This document shows, in pieces, positions 7,158 through 16,087 of a stretch of DNA of 64,000 nucleotides; the stretch's first letter is position 1, and the number at the start of each line of letters is the position of its first letter. This DNA is from Planomonospora sp. ID67723. GTDB taxonomy: Bacteria; Actinomycetota; Actinomycetes; Streptosporangiales; Streptosporangiaceae. The stretch lies in the NCBI RefSeq assembly GCF_015711605.1, contig NZ_JABTEZ010000002.1, positions 1,426,001-1,490,000 of the forward strand. The letters run 5' to 3'. The translations under genes were made by a program, and so were the position numbers. The notes under the pieces are model-generated. The model was given only the letters and a program-made list of their open reading frames with translations, did not search any database and was not told the DNA's origin.

Positions 7158-7218
7158 GGTCCCATGGTCGCACAGGCCCGGCGGTTCGGGCTTGGTCGAT
7201 CCGGCCCGAACCCGCCGC

Positions 7219-7245
7219 CATTGCGGAAGCTAACTTTCCGCAATG
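7219..7245. promoter_or_regulatory. Inverted-repeat operator between TetR and AlkZ-like gene
   Basis: CATTGCGGAA, a 7-nt spacer, then TTCCGCAATG: a perfect 10-bp inverted repeat. It is 61 bp from the TetR start and 50 bp from the divergent ATG at 7296, the expected position for an autoregulatory TetR site. Confidence 0.7.
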
Positions 7246-7295
7246 AGTGGCATCGTTGCCACCGGCGGCGAGACCGCCAGAACGGGAGACGACCC

Positions 7296-8402
7296 ATGAC
7301 GCTGCTCGGCCCCAGGGCGCTCAACCGCGCCACCCTCGACAGGCAGCTGCTGCTGCGCCGCTCGGAGCTGACGGTGCCGCAGGCGCTGGAGCGGCTGGCA
7401 GGGCTCCAGGCCCAGAGCCCGCACACGTGGTACATCGGGCTGTGGTCACGGCTGGCGGACTACGCGCCGGAGGGCACGGCGCGGCTGCTGCGCGAGCGGG
7501 CCGTGGTGCGGATGGCCCTGATGCGCTCGACCATCCACCTGGTGACCGCCGCCGACTGCCTGTGGCTGCGGCCCCTGGTGGAGCCGGTCATCGAGCGCAT
7601 GACGATGGCCAACTTCCGCCGCGGCCTGGCCGGTCTGGACCGCGCGGAGCTGGTGGCGGCCGGCCGCGAACTGCTGGCGGAGCGTCCGATGGCCTTCAGC
7701 GAGCTGGGGCGCGCACTGGCCGGGCGGTGGCCGGACAACGATCCGGCCTCGATGGCCCAGGCGATCCGCGCGTCGGTACCGCTGGTGCAGGTGCCGCCGC
7801 GCGGCGTGTGGGGCGAGAGCGGGCCCGCCGCCCACCAGGCGGTCGAGACGTGGCTCGGGCGGCCGGTGGAGACCGGCGCCTCGCTGGAGCGGCTGGTCCT
7901 GCGCTACCTGGCCGCCTTCGGCCCGGCGACCGTCCGCGACGTCCAGCACTGGTGCGGGCTGACCCGGCTCGGCGAGATCGTCGAACGGCTCCGGCCGGGG
8001 CTGGCGGTCTTCCGCGACGAGCGGGGGCGCGAGCTGTTCGACCTGCCGGACGCGCCGCGCCCGGACGCGGACACGCCCGCGCCGGTGCGGTTCGTCTACG
8101 ACTACGACAACCTGCTGCGCTCGCACGCCGACCTGAGCCGCCTCGTCACGGTGGACTACGCCGCGCAGGGGTTCGGCATGACCGGGGAGGAACCGAGTTC
8201 GGTCCTGGTCGACGGCTTCGCCGCCGCCACCTGGAAGCTCGTCACCAGGCGCGGGACGGCGACGCTGACGGTGCGCCCGTTCCGGAAGCTGACCGGGGCC
8301 GAGGAGGAGGCGGTGAGCGCCGAGGGCGCCGCCCTGCTGGCCTTCGCCGCGGCAGGGGCGAAGGCCCGTGACATCGTGTTCGCACCGCCGCAGCCGGGAT
8401 GA
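7296..8402 (+). CDS. AlkZ-like winged-helix DNA glycosylase (HTH_42)
   Basis: This encodes 368 residues. It begins LGPRALNRATLDRQLLLRRS and contains RLAGLQAQSPHTWYIGLWSR, where the QAQ matches the catalytic Q-x-Q of AlkZ-type glycosylases. Winged-helix repeats follow (FGPATVRDVQHWCGL), with RFVYDYDNLLRSHADLSR later. The superfamily includes Streptomyces AlkZ (azinomycin self-resistance) and E. coli YcaQ, which unhook interstrand DNA crosslinks or excise bulky adducts. The substrate here is unknown. The divergent TetR regulator and palindrome suggest induction by a small molecule. The start at 7296 follows a GGGAGACG site. Confidence 0.85.
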   Translation: MTLLGPRALNRATLDRQLLLRRSELTVPQALERLAGLQAQSPHTWYIGLWSRLADYAPEGTARLLRERAVVRMALMRSTIHLVTAADCLWLRPLVEPVIERMTMANFRRGLAGLDRAELVAAGRELLAERPMAFSELGRALAGRWPDNDPASMAQAIRASVPLVQVPPRGVWGESGPAAHQAVETWLGRPVETGASLERLVLRYLAAFGPATVRDVQHWCGLTRLGEIVERLRPGLAVFRDERGRELFDLPDAPRPDADTPAPVRFVYDYDNLLRSHADLSRLVTVDYAAQGFGMTGEEPSSVLVDGFAAATWKLVTRRGTATLTVRPFRKLTGAEEEAVSAEGAALLAFAAAGAKARDIVFAPPQPG

Positions 8403-8435
8403 GACGGGCGGGAGGGCGGCTCCCGTCCGGGCCGG

Positions 8436-9089
8436 TCAGGCGGCGGGCTCGGAGCGCGCCACCCGGCCCAGGTCGGCCAGCACCTCGGTGTTGAGCTGGT
8501 AGGCGAGCTTGGTCTCACGGATGATGCGCTGCTTCTCGGCCTCGTCCACGGGCAGGGCGTCCAGCCGGGCGCGGTACTCGTTCTTGAACCGGGGCAGGCT
8601 GCCGACTGCGTCGAAGCGGTAGAAGTCGACGCCGCCCCCCGCCCCGTAGCCGTAGATCTTCTCCAGCTCCATCCGGATGAACTGGCCGCCGGACAGGTCG
8701 CCCATGTAACGCGTGTAGTGGTGGGCGATGTAGCCGCCGGGCCAGGCGGCGACCTGCTCGATGCGGGCGACCAGGGTCCGGGTCGGCTTCGAGGGCTCGA
8801 TCCTGCTCGACCAGCCGGAGCCGTAGACCGTCTCCAGGTCGCGGACCAGCGCCTCCTCGCGGTAGAGCTCGGGGAAGACGAACGGCGCGGCGATCGGGTC
8901 CCCGGCCAGCGACCGGGAGGCGTTGTCGAGGGCGACGTAGGCGAAGTAGTGCTGGGCGACCATCTCGCCATAGGCCTCACGGCTGAGCCGCCCCGTCATC
9001 AGGGCCTTGAGGTAGCTCTCGTCCTCGGCCGACTCGTGCGCGCCCCAGGTGGCGCTCCTGAGCACTTCGGAGAACGGCGACTCAGTCAT
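8436..9089 (-). CDS. Biliverdin-producing heme oxygenase
   Basis: This encodes 217 residues from ATG 9089, which has GGAGTGATC upstream; a further in-frame ATG at 9131 would add 14 residues with no ribosome site. The proximal heme ligand region is GAHESAEDESYLKALMTG, and the distal-helix Gly motif is GDLSGGQ, both hallmarks of canonical heme oxygenases. Family members cleave heme to biliverdin, CO and Fe2+, usually for iron recovery or heme stress. Length is typical. No transporter is adjacent. A 13-bp inverted repeat about 30 bp upstream (9118-9130) may be an operator. Convergent with the AlkZ-like gene. Confidence 0.95.
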   Translation of the reverse strand: MTESPFSEVLRSATWGAHESAEDESYLKALMTGRLSREAYGEMVAQHYFAYVALDNASRSLAGDPIAAPFVFPELYREEALVRDLETVYGSGWSSRIEPSKPTRTLVARIEQVAAWPGGYIAHHYTRYMGDLSGGQFIRMELEKIYGYGAGGGVDFYRFDAVGSLPRFKNEYRARLDALPVDEAEKQRIIRETKLAYQLNTEVLADLGRVARSEPAA

Positions 9090-9117
9090 GATCACTCCGT
9101 GACGAAGGGGTCTTTCA

Positions 9118-9130
9118 TGACACAGTGTCA
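9118..9130. promoter_or_regulatory. Inverted repeat upstream of heme oxygenase
   Basis: TGACAC-A-GTGTCA lies 29 bp upstream of the chosen heme oxygenase start and overlaps the possible upstream ATG. The placement fits a repressor site. It does not match the usual IdeR/DtxR or Fur consensus, so the regulator is unknown. Confidence 0.4.
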
Positions 9131-9149
9131 CAAAGGATCGGAGTTCACG

Positions 9150-10397
9150 TCAAGCCGATGACGACGTCCTGTCATTTAACCGCTTTCCCAGCGGCCACGC
9201 GAGCGCGAGCAGGGCCGCGAACACCGGCAGCCAGGCCAGGCGGTGGAGCAGCCAGGCGGCCTCGACGGGCGGGGTGAGCAGACCCGGGACGGCGCCGTGG
9301 CGGAGTGCGACCAGGGCCGTCACGGCGGCCACCGTCAGATGCCAGAGGAAGATCGTCATTGCGGACAGGTTGACCGCCGCGACCACCGCCCAGAGCCGGG
9401 GCCGCCGCATCAGCCGCGCCAGCGGCCCGCGGGCCAACAGCGCCAGGCCCACCTGGGCGGTCCCGAAGGCGACGGCGGCGAGCGTGGGCGGGCTGAGGTT
9501 CGACACCTTCGCTCCGGTCACGCCCACCATGCTCGCCGGATAGCCGAACGCCGCCACCAGGACCGCCGCTCCGGCCGCTCCTCCGGCCAGCAGCGTCACC
9601 GCCGCCCGCCGGGAGGCGAGCGCGCCGCCCGCCCAGCCCATCCCCAGCGCGTACGGCACCAGCCACCCTGCGGCGAGGTTCACCCACCCCAGCCAGGCCG
9701 GTCCGCCCAGGCCGAACCTGACCGCGTCCACCGCGAGCACCACCGCGACCGCCGAACCGGCCGTCACACCCGGGCGCACCTTCAGCAGCAGGGGGGTGGC
9801 GGCGGTGAGCACGACGAAGACCGCCAGGAACCAGAGCGGGCCGAGCGCCGGGAGCGCCAGCGCCCTGATCGACGAGTACGGCATGCCGTGCAGCACCAGC
9901 CCCGCCGAGATCCCCGCCCACACCAGCACGAGCGGGACCACCGGCCGCAGCAGCCGCCCCATCCTGGCCCGCGCCCACGCCGGACCGCCCGCCCCGGACC
10001 GCCCGCCGCCCGCCGCCCGCAGGCTGCGCGCCGCCGCGTAACCGCCCACGAAGAAGAAGACCGCCAGCGTCTGCAGCACCCACGACAGCGGTGTGAACTC
10101 CGGCAGCCGGCTCAGCGGGCTGGAGACGGACAGGGTCCCCCGGGGGCCGGGCACCCAGGCCGTGACCAGCCAGTGCCCCAGCACCACTCCGCAGATCGCC
10201 AGGGCCCGCAGCGCGTCCACGCCCCGGTCGCGTCCCGCCGGCGTCATCGCCTCGACCCGCCCCGCCCATCCGGGCGCCGTTCCCGTGGGCCGGTGCCCGC
10301 CTCCGGCGCGCTCCGCGGTCTCCCGCCCGGCCGTCGCCCGTCCCGCGCCCGGGAGCCGCGCCTCCGGCACCGCCGTACGGTGTCCCGCGTCAGGCAT
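9150..10397 (-). CDS. Membrane acyltransferase family 3
   Basis: This encodes 415 residues from ATG 10397, or 365 from ATG 10247. The core has GVDALRALAICGVVLGHW, the N-terminal catalytic-His region of acyltransferase-3 (OafA/YrhL-like) proteins, followed by about ten hydrophobic segments. The family O-acylates sugars, peptidoglycan, lipids or antibiotics in the membrane. The upstream start overlaps the stop of the hydrolase gene (ATGCCTGA, 8 bp), implying translational coupling, but the first 50 residues are Ala/Gly/Arg-rich and not domain-like. I keep the coupled start with moderate certainty. Confidence 0.85.
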   Translation of the reverse strand: MPDAGHRTAVPEARLPGAGRATAGRETAERAGGGHRPTGTAPGWAGRVEAMTPAGRDRGVDALRALAICGVVLGHWLVTAWVPGPRGTLSVSSPLSRLPEFTPLSWVLQTLAVFFFVGGYAAARSLRAAGGGRSGAGGPAWARARMGRLLRPVVPLVLVWAGISAGLVLHGMPYSSIRALALPALGPLWFLAVFVVLTAATPLLLKVRPGVTAGSAVAVVLAVDAVRFGLGGPAWLGWVNLAAGWLVPYALGMGWAGGALASRRAAVTLLAGGAAGAAVLVAAFGYPASMVGVTGAKVSNLSPPTLAAVAFGTAQVGLALLARGPLARLMRRPRLWAVVAAVNLSAMTIFLWHLTVAAVTALVALRHGAVPGLLTPPVEAAWLLHRLAWLPVFAALLALAWPLGKRLNDRTSSSA

Positions 10398-11130
10398 GGG
10401 ACACCTCGGAGGTCCGCCCCAGGGCGATCAGGGCGAGGTTGCGAAGGGACTCGCCGCCCGGCGCGAGGTAGTCGCTGTGCCCGGCCGCGCCCGTGGCGAA
10501 CACGCGGGAGCCGAAGCCGGGCTCCGCCGGGTCGCGGCCGAAGCCCAGCGGGCCGATGCGGATCTTGGGGATGCCGCGCGCCCAGTCCGCGGTGCCGCTC
10601 CCCGCCCAGAGCCGGACGCCTCCCAGCTCGGCGGCCGAGGACACCCCGAGCCCGGGGCTGCCGAACACGGCCAGGCCGTCCGCCCGGACCCCCGGAGCGG
10701 CCTTGGCGCACACCACCGACCCGTAGCTGTGGCACAGCAGGGTGACCCGCTTGCCGCGGAGCGTCTCGTTCACGTAGCGCCGCAGCGCAGGGCCGCCCTC
10801 CTCAGCGGCCCAGCCGGTCGCCGCCTCCAGGCTGACGGTGGCCGGGCTGTCGTAGCCGAGCCAGGCCACCACCGCCAGCCGCGCGCCCGGGTCCAGCGCC
10901 CGCGCCTGAGCCAGCAGCGCCCGGGCTCCGCCTCCCGGAGTGCTGTGCACCTTGGCCCGCCCGCCGTCGAAGGTGGCGGCCGTGGTGTCGGCGCCCGGGA
11001 CGATGACGGCCACGTGCTCCGCCGTGCCGAGGTCGCCGTAGACCCGGACGATCCGGTCGCCCTGCGGTGAGGGGACGACCAGGTAGGTGAGCGCGGCGAC
11101 GGCCGCGACGGCGAGTGAGGGGCGGAGCAT
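10390..11130 (-). CDS. Alpha/beta hydrolase, exported or membrane-anchored
   Basis: This encodes 246 residues. A short hydrophobic N-terminus (LRPSLAVAAVAALTYLVVP) suggests a signal or anchor. The nucleophile elbow is LLCHSYGSVVCA (Ser in HSYGS), with an upstream VAVIVPGADT oxyanion region and the catalytic-His candidate near GHSDYLAPG. This resembles the DUF1023-type alpha/beta hydrolases common in actinomycetes. The gene overlaps the start of the acyltransferase by 8 bp, so the pair is probably co-translated. Together they could add and remove acyl groups, but that is inference. Confidence 0.85.
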   Translation of the reverse strand: MLRPSLAVAAVAALTYLVVPSPQGDRIVRVYGDLGTAEHVAVIVPGADTTAATFDGGRAKVHSTPGGGARALLAQARALDPGARLAVVAWLGYDSPATVSLEAATGWAAEEGGPALRRYVNETLRGKRVTLLCHSYGSVVCAKAAPGVRADGLAVFGSPGLGVSSAAELGGVRLWAGSGTADWARGIPKIRIGPLGFGRDPAEPGFGSRVFATGAAGHSDYLAPGGESLRNLALIALGRTSEVSHA

Positions 11131-11357
11131 GGAGCCTCCTGTCCGGTTCGGGGGAACGGGACAGGACGTTACGAACCATGATCGGTCGCCCGCGTCGTCC
11201 TGGGGTGCTCACTGCGGCGTCCCTCCGTGGAGGGACCCGGGGCACACCCGCGGAGTGAAAGGGCTCCCGCGGTTCCGGGCGGCGGCGGGGGCACGGACGC
11301 CCCGAAGGCCCCGGGGACCCCGAGGGCCCCGAGGGCGCTGCGGTGCCGCCGGAGGGC

Positions 11358-12032
11358 TCACTCGCCGGGGCGGACCAGCCCGGACTCGTAGGCGTACACG
11401 ATCGCCTGGGCCCGGTCGCGCAGGTTCAGCTTGGCCAGGATCCGGCCCACGTGCGTCTTGACCGTCTGCTCCGAGAGCACAAGCTCCTCGGCGATCTCCT
11501 GGTTGGAGCGGCCCTGGGCGATGAGGACGAGCACCTCGGTCTCGCGTTCGGTGATGTCGTCCAGCCGGGCGCGCGGCCGGCGCGGCCCGACGCGGGCGAA
11601 CTCCGAGATGAGCCGCCGGGTCACCGAGGGCGCGAGCAGCGCCTCCCCGGCCGCGACCACCCGGACGGCCTCGGCGAGCTGGTGCGCGGAGGCGTCCTTG
11701 AGCAGGAAGCCGCTGGCTCCGGAGCGCAGCGCCTCGTAGACGTAGTCGTCGAGGTCGAACGTGGTCAGGATCAGGATCTTCGGCAGGTGCCCGTCACCCT
11801 CCTCGCGCCGGCCGGGGGCGAGGATCTCCCGGGTCGCGGCCAGCCCGTCCATGACCGGCATGCGCACGTCCATCAGCACGACGTCGGGTCGCAGTTCGGC
11901 GGTCCGCTCCACGGCCTCCTGCCCGTTGGCGGCCTCGCCCACGACCTCGATGTCGGGTTGTGAGCTCAGGAAGACCGTGAAACCCGTCCGCACCATGCCC
12001 TGGTCGTCGGTGATGAGTACCCGGATCGTCAT
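11358..12032 (-). CDS. NarL/LuxR-type response regulator
   Basis: This encodes 224 residues. The receiver domain begins RVLITDDQGMVR, with phospho-acceptor Asp55 (VVLMDVRMP), the Thr switch in ILILTTFD and the Lys in GFLLKDAS. The output domain is a LuxR helix-turn-helix (LDDITERETEVLVLIAQGRS, NQEIAEELVLSEQTVKTHVG). It is 13 bp downstream of the histidine kinase gene in the same direction, forming a cognate pair. Signal and targets are unknown. The downstream 11240-11357 region is G/C-rich with repeated GGCCCCG blocks and no gene. Confidence 0.95.
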   Translation of the reverse strand: MTIRVLITDDQGMVRTGFTVFLSSQPDIEVVGEAANGQEAVERTAELRPDVVLMDVRMPVMDGLAATREILAPGRREEGDGHLPKILILTTFDLDDYVYEALRSGASGFLLKDASAHQLAEAVRVVAAGEALLAPSVTRRLISEFARVGPRRPRARLDDITERETEVLVLIAQGRSNQEIAEELVLSEQTVKTHVGRILAKLNLRDRAQAIVYAYESGLVRPGE

Positions 12033-12045
12033 ACATCCTCCGTGA

Positions 12046-13317
12046 TCAGGAATTGTCCGTGATCGGGAGTATGGCGGTGACCGCGAAGCCCGTGCCGACC
12101 GGTCCGGCCCACAGTCTCCCGCCGAGCATGGCCACTCGTTCCCGCATCCCGAGCAGGCCGTGCCCCGCCTTGCCCGATTGCGCGGCGGGGCGGTTCCCGG
12201 CGCCGTTGGTCACGTTGATGTGCAGCTCGTCGCCGGACCGGATGATCTTCATCGAGACGGTCGAACCGGGCGCGTGCCGCATGGCGTTGCTGAGCGACTC
12301 CTGCGCGATCCGGTAGGCGGACAGGCTCACCGCGGTGGGCAGCTCGAGCAGGTCCCCGCCCAGTTTGAGCGACACGGTGAGCCCGGCGGAGCGGGCGGTG
12401 GCGACGAGCTCCTCCAGGCGCCCCAGGCCCGGTTGCGGCGCGGTGTCCCGCGCTCCGTCGGCGTCCCGCAGCACGCCCAGCACGCGGCGCATCTCGGTCA
12501 TGGCCGCCAGCGACAGTGTGCGGATCTCCGTCAGGCCCTCCTCCAGCAGCCGGACCTCCCCTTTCGCCTTCAGCGGTACGGCCTCCGCCTGGATGGCGAT
12601 CACCGACATGTGGTGCGCCACCACGTCGTGCAGCTCCCGGGCGATCCTGGCCCGCTCCTCCAGCACGGCCTGGCCGGCCAGTGCCTGCTCGCTGCGCCGC
12701 TCCTCCTCGGCCAGGCGCCCGGCGGCCGTCCGCCTGGCCTGGATGTTGTAGCCGAGCAGGACGGTGACGGTCACCATGCCCACACCGAGGAGCAGTGTGC
12801 CGGCAGTCGCGAATACGATGTCGGTGATCCACAGCCCGACGGCCGAGATGATCCACACGCCGATGGTGACGTGCCGCTCGCAGCGGACCGCGACCGCGTA
12901 GACCACCAGGAGATACATGATCACGGTGTCGGCGGAGTAGACGAGGTCCGAGGACTGCTCGCGGGTGACGGCGTCGAGGGGGGCCAGAACCGTCGCGAGC
13001 CGCCAGGCCGCCAGCGGCCACCGGTTGCGCAGCACCAGCGGCAGTGAGGCGGCCAGAGCGGAGAGCTCGGCTCCGCCGTTGTTCATCGACTGGACGGCGC
13101 GGAACAGGACGAAGGCCAGCGCGAGATCGGCGAGGAGGACCAGGTCGATCGTCCGGAACGGCAGCAGCCCGAGGAATCCCGGCATGCGAGGCGCCAGCCG
13201 CCGGGGGCGGGGATGGGGCGGGCCGGGCCTGCCGGTCCACAGTGCCCCGCCGAGCGCGCGCGCCAGCCAGGCGAGCGGGCGCCGCCGCCGTGCGCGCGGG
13301 ACGGGGGGAGAGGTCAT
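12046..13317 (-). CDS. Sensor histidine kinase (HisKA_3), partner of response regulator
   Basis: This encodes 423 residues. An Arg/Pro-rich N-terminus (about 1-50) precedes several hydrophobic segments between residues 55 and 190. Next is the dimerisation/phosphoacceptor motif ERARIARELHDVVAHHMSVI (His230) and a C-terminal ATPase with AGHGLLGMRERVAMLGGRL. This is the standard NarX-like actinomycete sensor with no large extracellular domain. There is no Shine-Dalgarno; a TAGACT hexamer ends 6 nt before ATG 13317, so the message looks leaderless. It is divergent from lon. Confidence 0.93.
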   Translation of the reverse strand: MTSPPVPRARRRRPLAWLARALGGALWTGRPGPPHPRPRRLAPRMPGFLGLLPFRTIDLVLLADLALAFVLFRAVQSMNNGGAELSALAASLPLVLRNRWPLAAWRLATVLAPLDAVTREQSSDLVYSADTVIMYLLVVYAVAVRCERHVTIGVWIISAVGLWITDIVFATAGTLLLGVGMVTVTVLLGYNIQARRTAAGRLAEEERRSEQALAGQAVLEERARIARELHDVVAHHMSVIAIQAEAVPLKAKGEVRLLEEGLTEIRTLSLAAMTEMRRVLGVLRDADGARDTAPQPGLGRLEELVATARSAGLTVSLKLGGDLLELPTAVSLSAYRIAQESLSNAMRHAPGSTVSMKIIRSGDELHINVTNGAGNRPAAQSGKAGHGLLGMRERVAMLGGRLWAGPVGTGFAVTAILPITDNS

Positions 13318-13461
13318 CCGGTCAGTCTAGGGAGCCGGGCGGTCCCCCGGATCACGCCGGGGGGTGATCTCCCGCCTCACTCCGGAGAGGGATAATTACA
13401 CGATTACGATCGCTCACAGCGAAAAGACTCAACCCTGGGAACAATCTGCGGCTCCTGTTAA

Positions 13462-13480
13462 TTGAGTCGGTATAACTCAA
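13462..13480. promoter_or_regulatory. HAIR element (HspR operator) before lon
   Basis: TTGAGT-N7-ACTCAA matches the core of the HspR-associated inverted repeat (CTTGAGT-N7-ACTCAAG). A further half site (GACTCAACC) lies at about 13427-13435. In Streptomyces, HspR represses dnaK, clpB and lon through such sites, so heat-shock derepression is expected. Confidence 0.85.
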
Positions 13481-13495
13481 CCCCCTGGAGTGCAG

Positions 13496-15898
13496 ATGAG
13501 TGAGAGCTTGATCCTCCCGGTCCTTCCGCTCGACGACGCGGTCGTGCTTCCGGGGATGGTCGTCCCGCTGGACCTGTCCGACAACGAGATCCGGGCCGCC
13601 ATCGACGCCGCCCAGGCACTGGACGAGAACAAGCCCGAGGTGCTCCTCGTTCCCCGCATCGACGGACGGTACGGGCCGGTGGGCGTGCGGGCGGTCGTCG
13701 AACAGGTCGGCCGGCTGCCCGGCGGCGAGCCCGCGGCCGTAGTGCGCGGCGTCGACCGCATCCGCGTGGGCTCCGGCACGACCGGCCCCGGCGCGGCGCT
13801 GTGGGTGCAGGCCACCCGGATCGACCCCGTCCCGGCGGGCGAGCGCGCCGAGGAGCTCGCCAAGCAGTACAAGGCGCTGGCCACCACGATCCTGCAGAAG
13901 CGGGGCGCCTGGCAGGTCGTCGACGCCGTCAACGCGATGGACGACCCGTCGGTCCTCGCCGACAACTCCGGCTACGCCCCCTGGCTGAGCACCCAGCGCA
14001 AGGCCGAGATCCTCGAGACCCCCGACCCCGCCGACCGCCTTGCGATGCTGGTCGAGTGGTCCCGCGAGCACCTGGCCGAGCTCGACGTGGCCGAGACGAT
14101 CCGCAAGGACGTCCAGGAGGGCATGGAGAAGCAGCAGCGCGAGTTCCTGCTCCGCCAGCAGCTCGCCGCGGTCCGCAAGGAGCTCAGGGAGCTCAACGGT
14201 GACTCCGCCGAGACCGAGGAGGAGGACTACCGCGCCCGCGTCGAGGCCGCCGACCTGCCCGAGAAGGTGCGCGAAGCCGCGCTCAAGGAGGTCGGCAAGC
14301 TGGAGCGGACCTCCGACCAGTCCCCGGAGACCGGCTGGATCCGCACCTGGCTCGACACCGTCCTCGACATCCCGTGGAACGTCTACACCGAGGAGCGCCG
14401 TGCCGAAGGCGCGCCTAAGGGCGCTGTCGACATCGCCGCAGCCCGCGAGGTCCTCGACGCCGACCACACCGGCCTCGACGACGTCAAGGACCGCATCGTC
14501 GAATACCTCGCCGTCCGCGGCCGCCGGGCCGCCAAGGGCCTGGGCGCGGTGGGCGGGCGGCGCAGCGGCGCCGTGCTCGCGCTGGCCGGTCCTCCCGGGG
14601 TCGGCAAGACCTCGCTGGGAGAGTCCGTGGCTCGCGCGATGGGCCGCAAGTTCGTCCGCGTCGCCCTCGGCGGCGTCCGCGACGAGGCCGAGATCCGCGG
14701 GCACCGGCGCACCTACGTCGGCGCGCTGCCCGGCCGCATCGTCCGCGCCATCCGCGAGGCCGGCTCGATGAACCCGGTCGTGCTCCTCGACGAGGTCGAC
14801 AAGGTCGGCTCCGACTACCGGGGCGACCCGACGGCCGCGCTGCTGGAGGTGCTCGACCCGGCGCAGAACCACACCTTCCGCGACCACTACCTGGAGGTCG
14901 AGCTCGACCTGTCCGACGTGCTCTTCCTGGCCACGGCCAACGTGCTGGAGGCCATCCCCGGCCCGCTGCTCGACCGCATGGAGGTCGTGACGCTCGACGG
15001 CTACACCGAGGACGAGAAGGTCGCCATCGCCCGTGACCACCTGCTCCCGCGCCAGCTCGACAAGGCGGGGCTGACCGCGGACGAGGTGACGGTGGAGGAG
15101 GAGGCCCTGCGCAGGCTCGCAGGGGAGTACACCCGGGAGGCCGGAGTGCGCTCCCTGGAGCGATCGATCGCCCGCGTCCTGCGGAAGGTCACCGCGAAGG
15201 CCGCGCTCGGCGAGGGCGGGTTGCCGGTGACCGTGACGGCGGACGACCTCGTCGGCTACCTCGGCCGCCCGCGCCACGTGCCCGAGTCCTCGCTCCCGGA
15301 GTCCCGGCAGCGTACGGCGGTGCCGGGCGTGGCCACCGGCCTGGCGGTGACCGGAGCGGGCGGTGACGTCCTCTACGTGGAGGCGTCGCTGGCCGACCCG
15401 GAGACCGGGGACACCGGCCTGACGCTGACCGGCCAGCTCGGCGACGTCATGAAGGAGTCGGCGAAGATCGCGCTGTCCTACCTGCGCTCGCGCGGCGCGG
15501 AGCTGGAGCTGCCCGTCGGCTCCCTCAAGGACCGCTCGGTGCATGTGCACTTCCCCGCGGGCGCCGTGCCCAAGGACGGCCCGTCCGCCGGCATCACGCT
15601 CACCACGGCGCTGGCCTCGCTGCTGTCGGGCCGTCCGGTCCGCGGCGACGTGGCCATGACCGGCGAGGTCTCCCTCACCGGCCGGGTGCTGCCGATCGGC
15701 GGGGTCAAGCAGAAGCTGCTGGCCGCCCACCGCGCGGGCATCACCACCGTGCTGATCCCGGCCCGCAACGAGCCCGACCTGGACGACGTCCCCCAGTCCG
15801 TCCGCGACGAGCTCACCATCCACACGGTGAGCGACGTGCGGGAGGTTCTGGAGATCGCGCTCACCCCGGCGAAGGTCGCCGAGGCCGCCGCGGCCTGA
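13496..15898 (+). CDS. lon: ATP-dependent protease Lon
   Basis: This encodes 800 residues from ATG 13496; GGAG ends 5 nt upstream, whereas the GTG two codons earlier overlaps that site. The order is an N-terminal LON substrate-binding domain (starting [20 protein letters not shown]), a central coiled region, an AAA+ module (Walker [11 protein letters not shown], Walker [10 protein letters not shown]) and the C-terminal protease with catalytic Ser697 (KDGPSAG) and Lys740 (GGVKQK). Lon degrades misfolded and regulatory proteins in the cytoplasm. The HAIR element 16-34 bp upstream indicates HspR control. A 17-bp perfect hairpin terminator follows. Confidence 0.97.
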   Translation: MSESLILPVLPLDDAVVLPGMVVPLDLSDNEIRAAIDAAQALDENKPEVLLVPRIDGRYGPVGVRAVVEQVGRLPGGEPAAVVRGVDRIRVGSGTTGPGAALWVQATRIDPVPAGERAEELAKQYKALATTILQKRGAWQVVDAVNAMDDPSVLADNSGYAPWLSTQRKAEILETPDPADRLAMLVEWSREHLAELDVAETIRKDVQEGMEKQQREFLLRQQLAAVRKELRELNGDSAETEEEDYRARVEAADLPEKVREAALKEVGKLERTSDQSPETGWIRTWLDTVLDIPWNVYTEERRAEGAPKGAVDIAAAREVLDADHTGLDDVKDRIVEYLAVRGRRAAKGLGAVGGRRSGAVLALAGPPGVGKTSLGESVARAMGRKFVRVALGGVRDEAEIRGHRRTYVGALPGRIVRAIREAGSMNPVVLLDEVDKVGSDYRGDPTAALLEVLDPAQNHTFRDHYLEVELDLSDVLFLATANVLEAIPGPLLDRMEVVTLDGYTEDEKVAIARDHLLPRQLDKAGLTADEVTVEEEALRRLAGEYTREAGVRSLERSIARVLRKVTAKAALGEGGLPVTVTADDLVGYLGRPRHVPESSLPESRQRTAVPGVATGLAVTGAGGDVLYVEASLADPETGDTGLTLTGQLGDVMKESAKIALSYLRSRGAELELPVGSLKDRSVHVHFPAGAVPKDGPSAGITLTTALASLLSGRPVRGDVAMTGEVSLTGRVLPIGGVKQKLLAAHRAGITTVLIPARNEPDLDDVPQSVRDELTIHTVSDVREVLEIALTPAKVAEAAAA

Positions 15899-15918
15899 CC
15901 CGCCCGGCCCCGGCCCCC

Positions 15919-15958
15919 GGAACGGCCCGCCCTCCCGTCACGGAGGGCGGGCCGTTCC
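15919..15958 (+). terminator. Strong hairpin terminator of lon
   Basis: A perfect 17-bp stem (15919-15935 with 15942-15958) and a 6-nt loop start 20 bp past the lon stop. As usual in high-GC actinomycetes there is no T-tract. Confidence 0.85.
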
Positions 15959-16087
15959 GCGTCGCCGTACCGGGGCCCCGGACGGGGACGTGAAGGCAAG
16001 ATCACGATTTGCCGGGAGGGGTCCCGTGGGGACGGGGGAGTTGGGAGACTTCTTCACGGCACGGACATGACGCACAGAAGGCTCCCC

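Noticed and set aside
6753-7295. N-terminal extension of the AlkZ-like protein upstream of ATG 7296
   Set aside because: The extension covers the divergent TetR gene and operator; the ATG at 7296 has a ribosome site and matches family length.
13352-15823. Very long minus-strand ORF (823 codons) opposite lon
   Set aside because: It is the shadow of lon produced by G/C-biased codons; its translation is Val/Gly/Asp/Arg-rich with no domain and no ribosome site.
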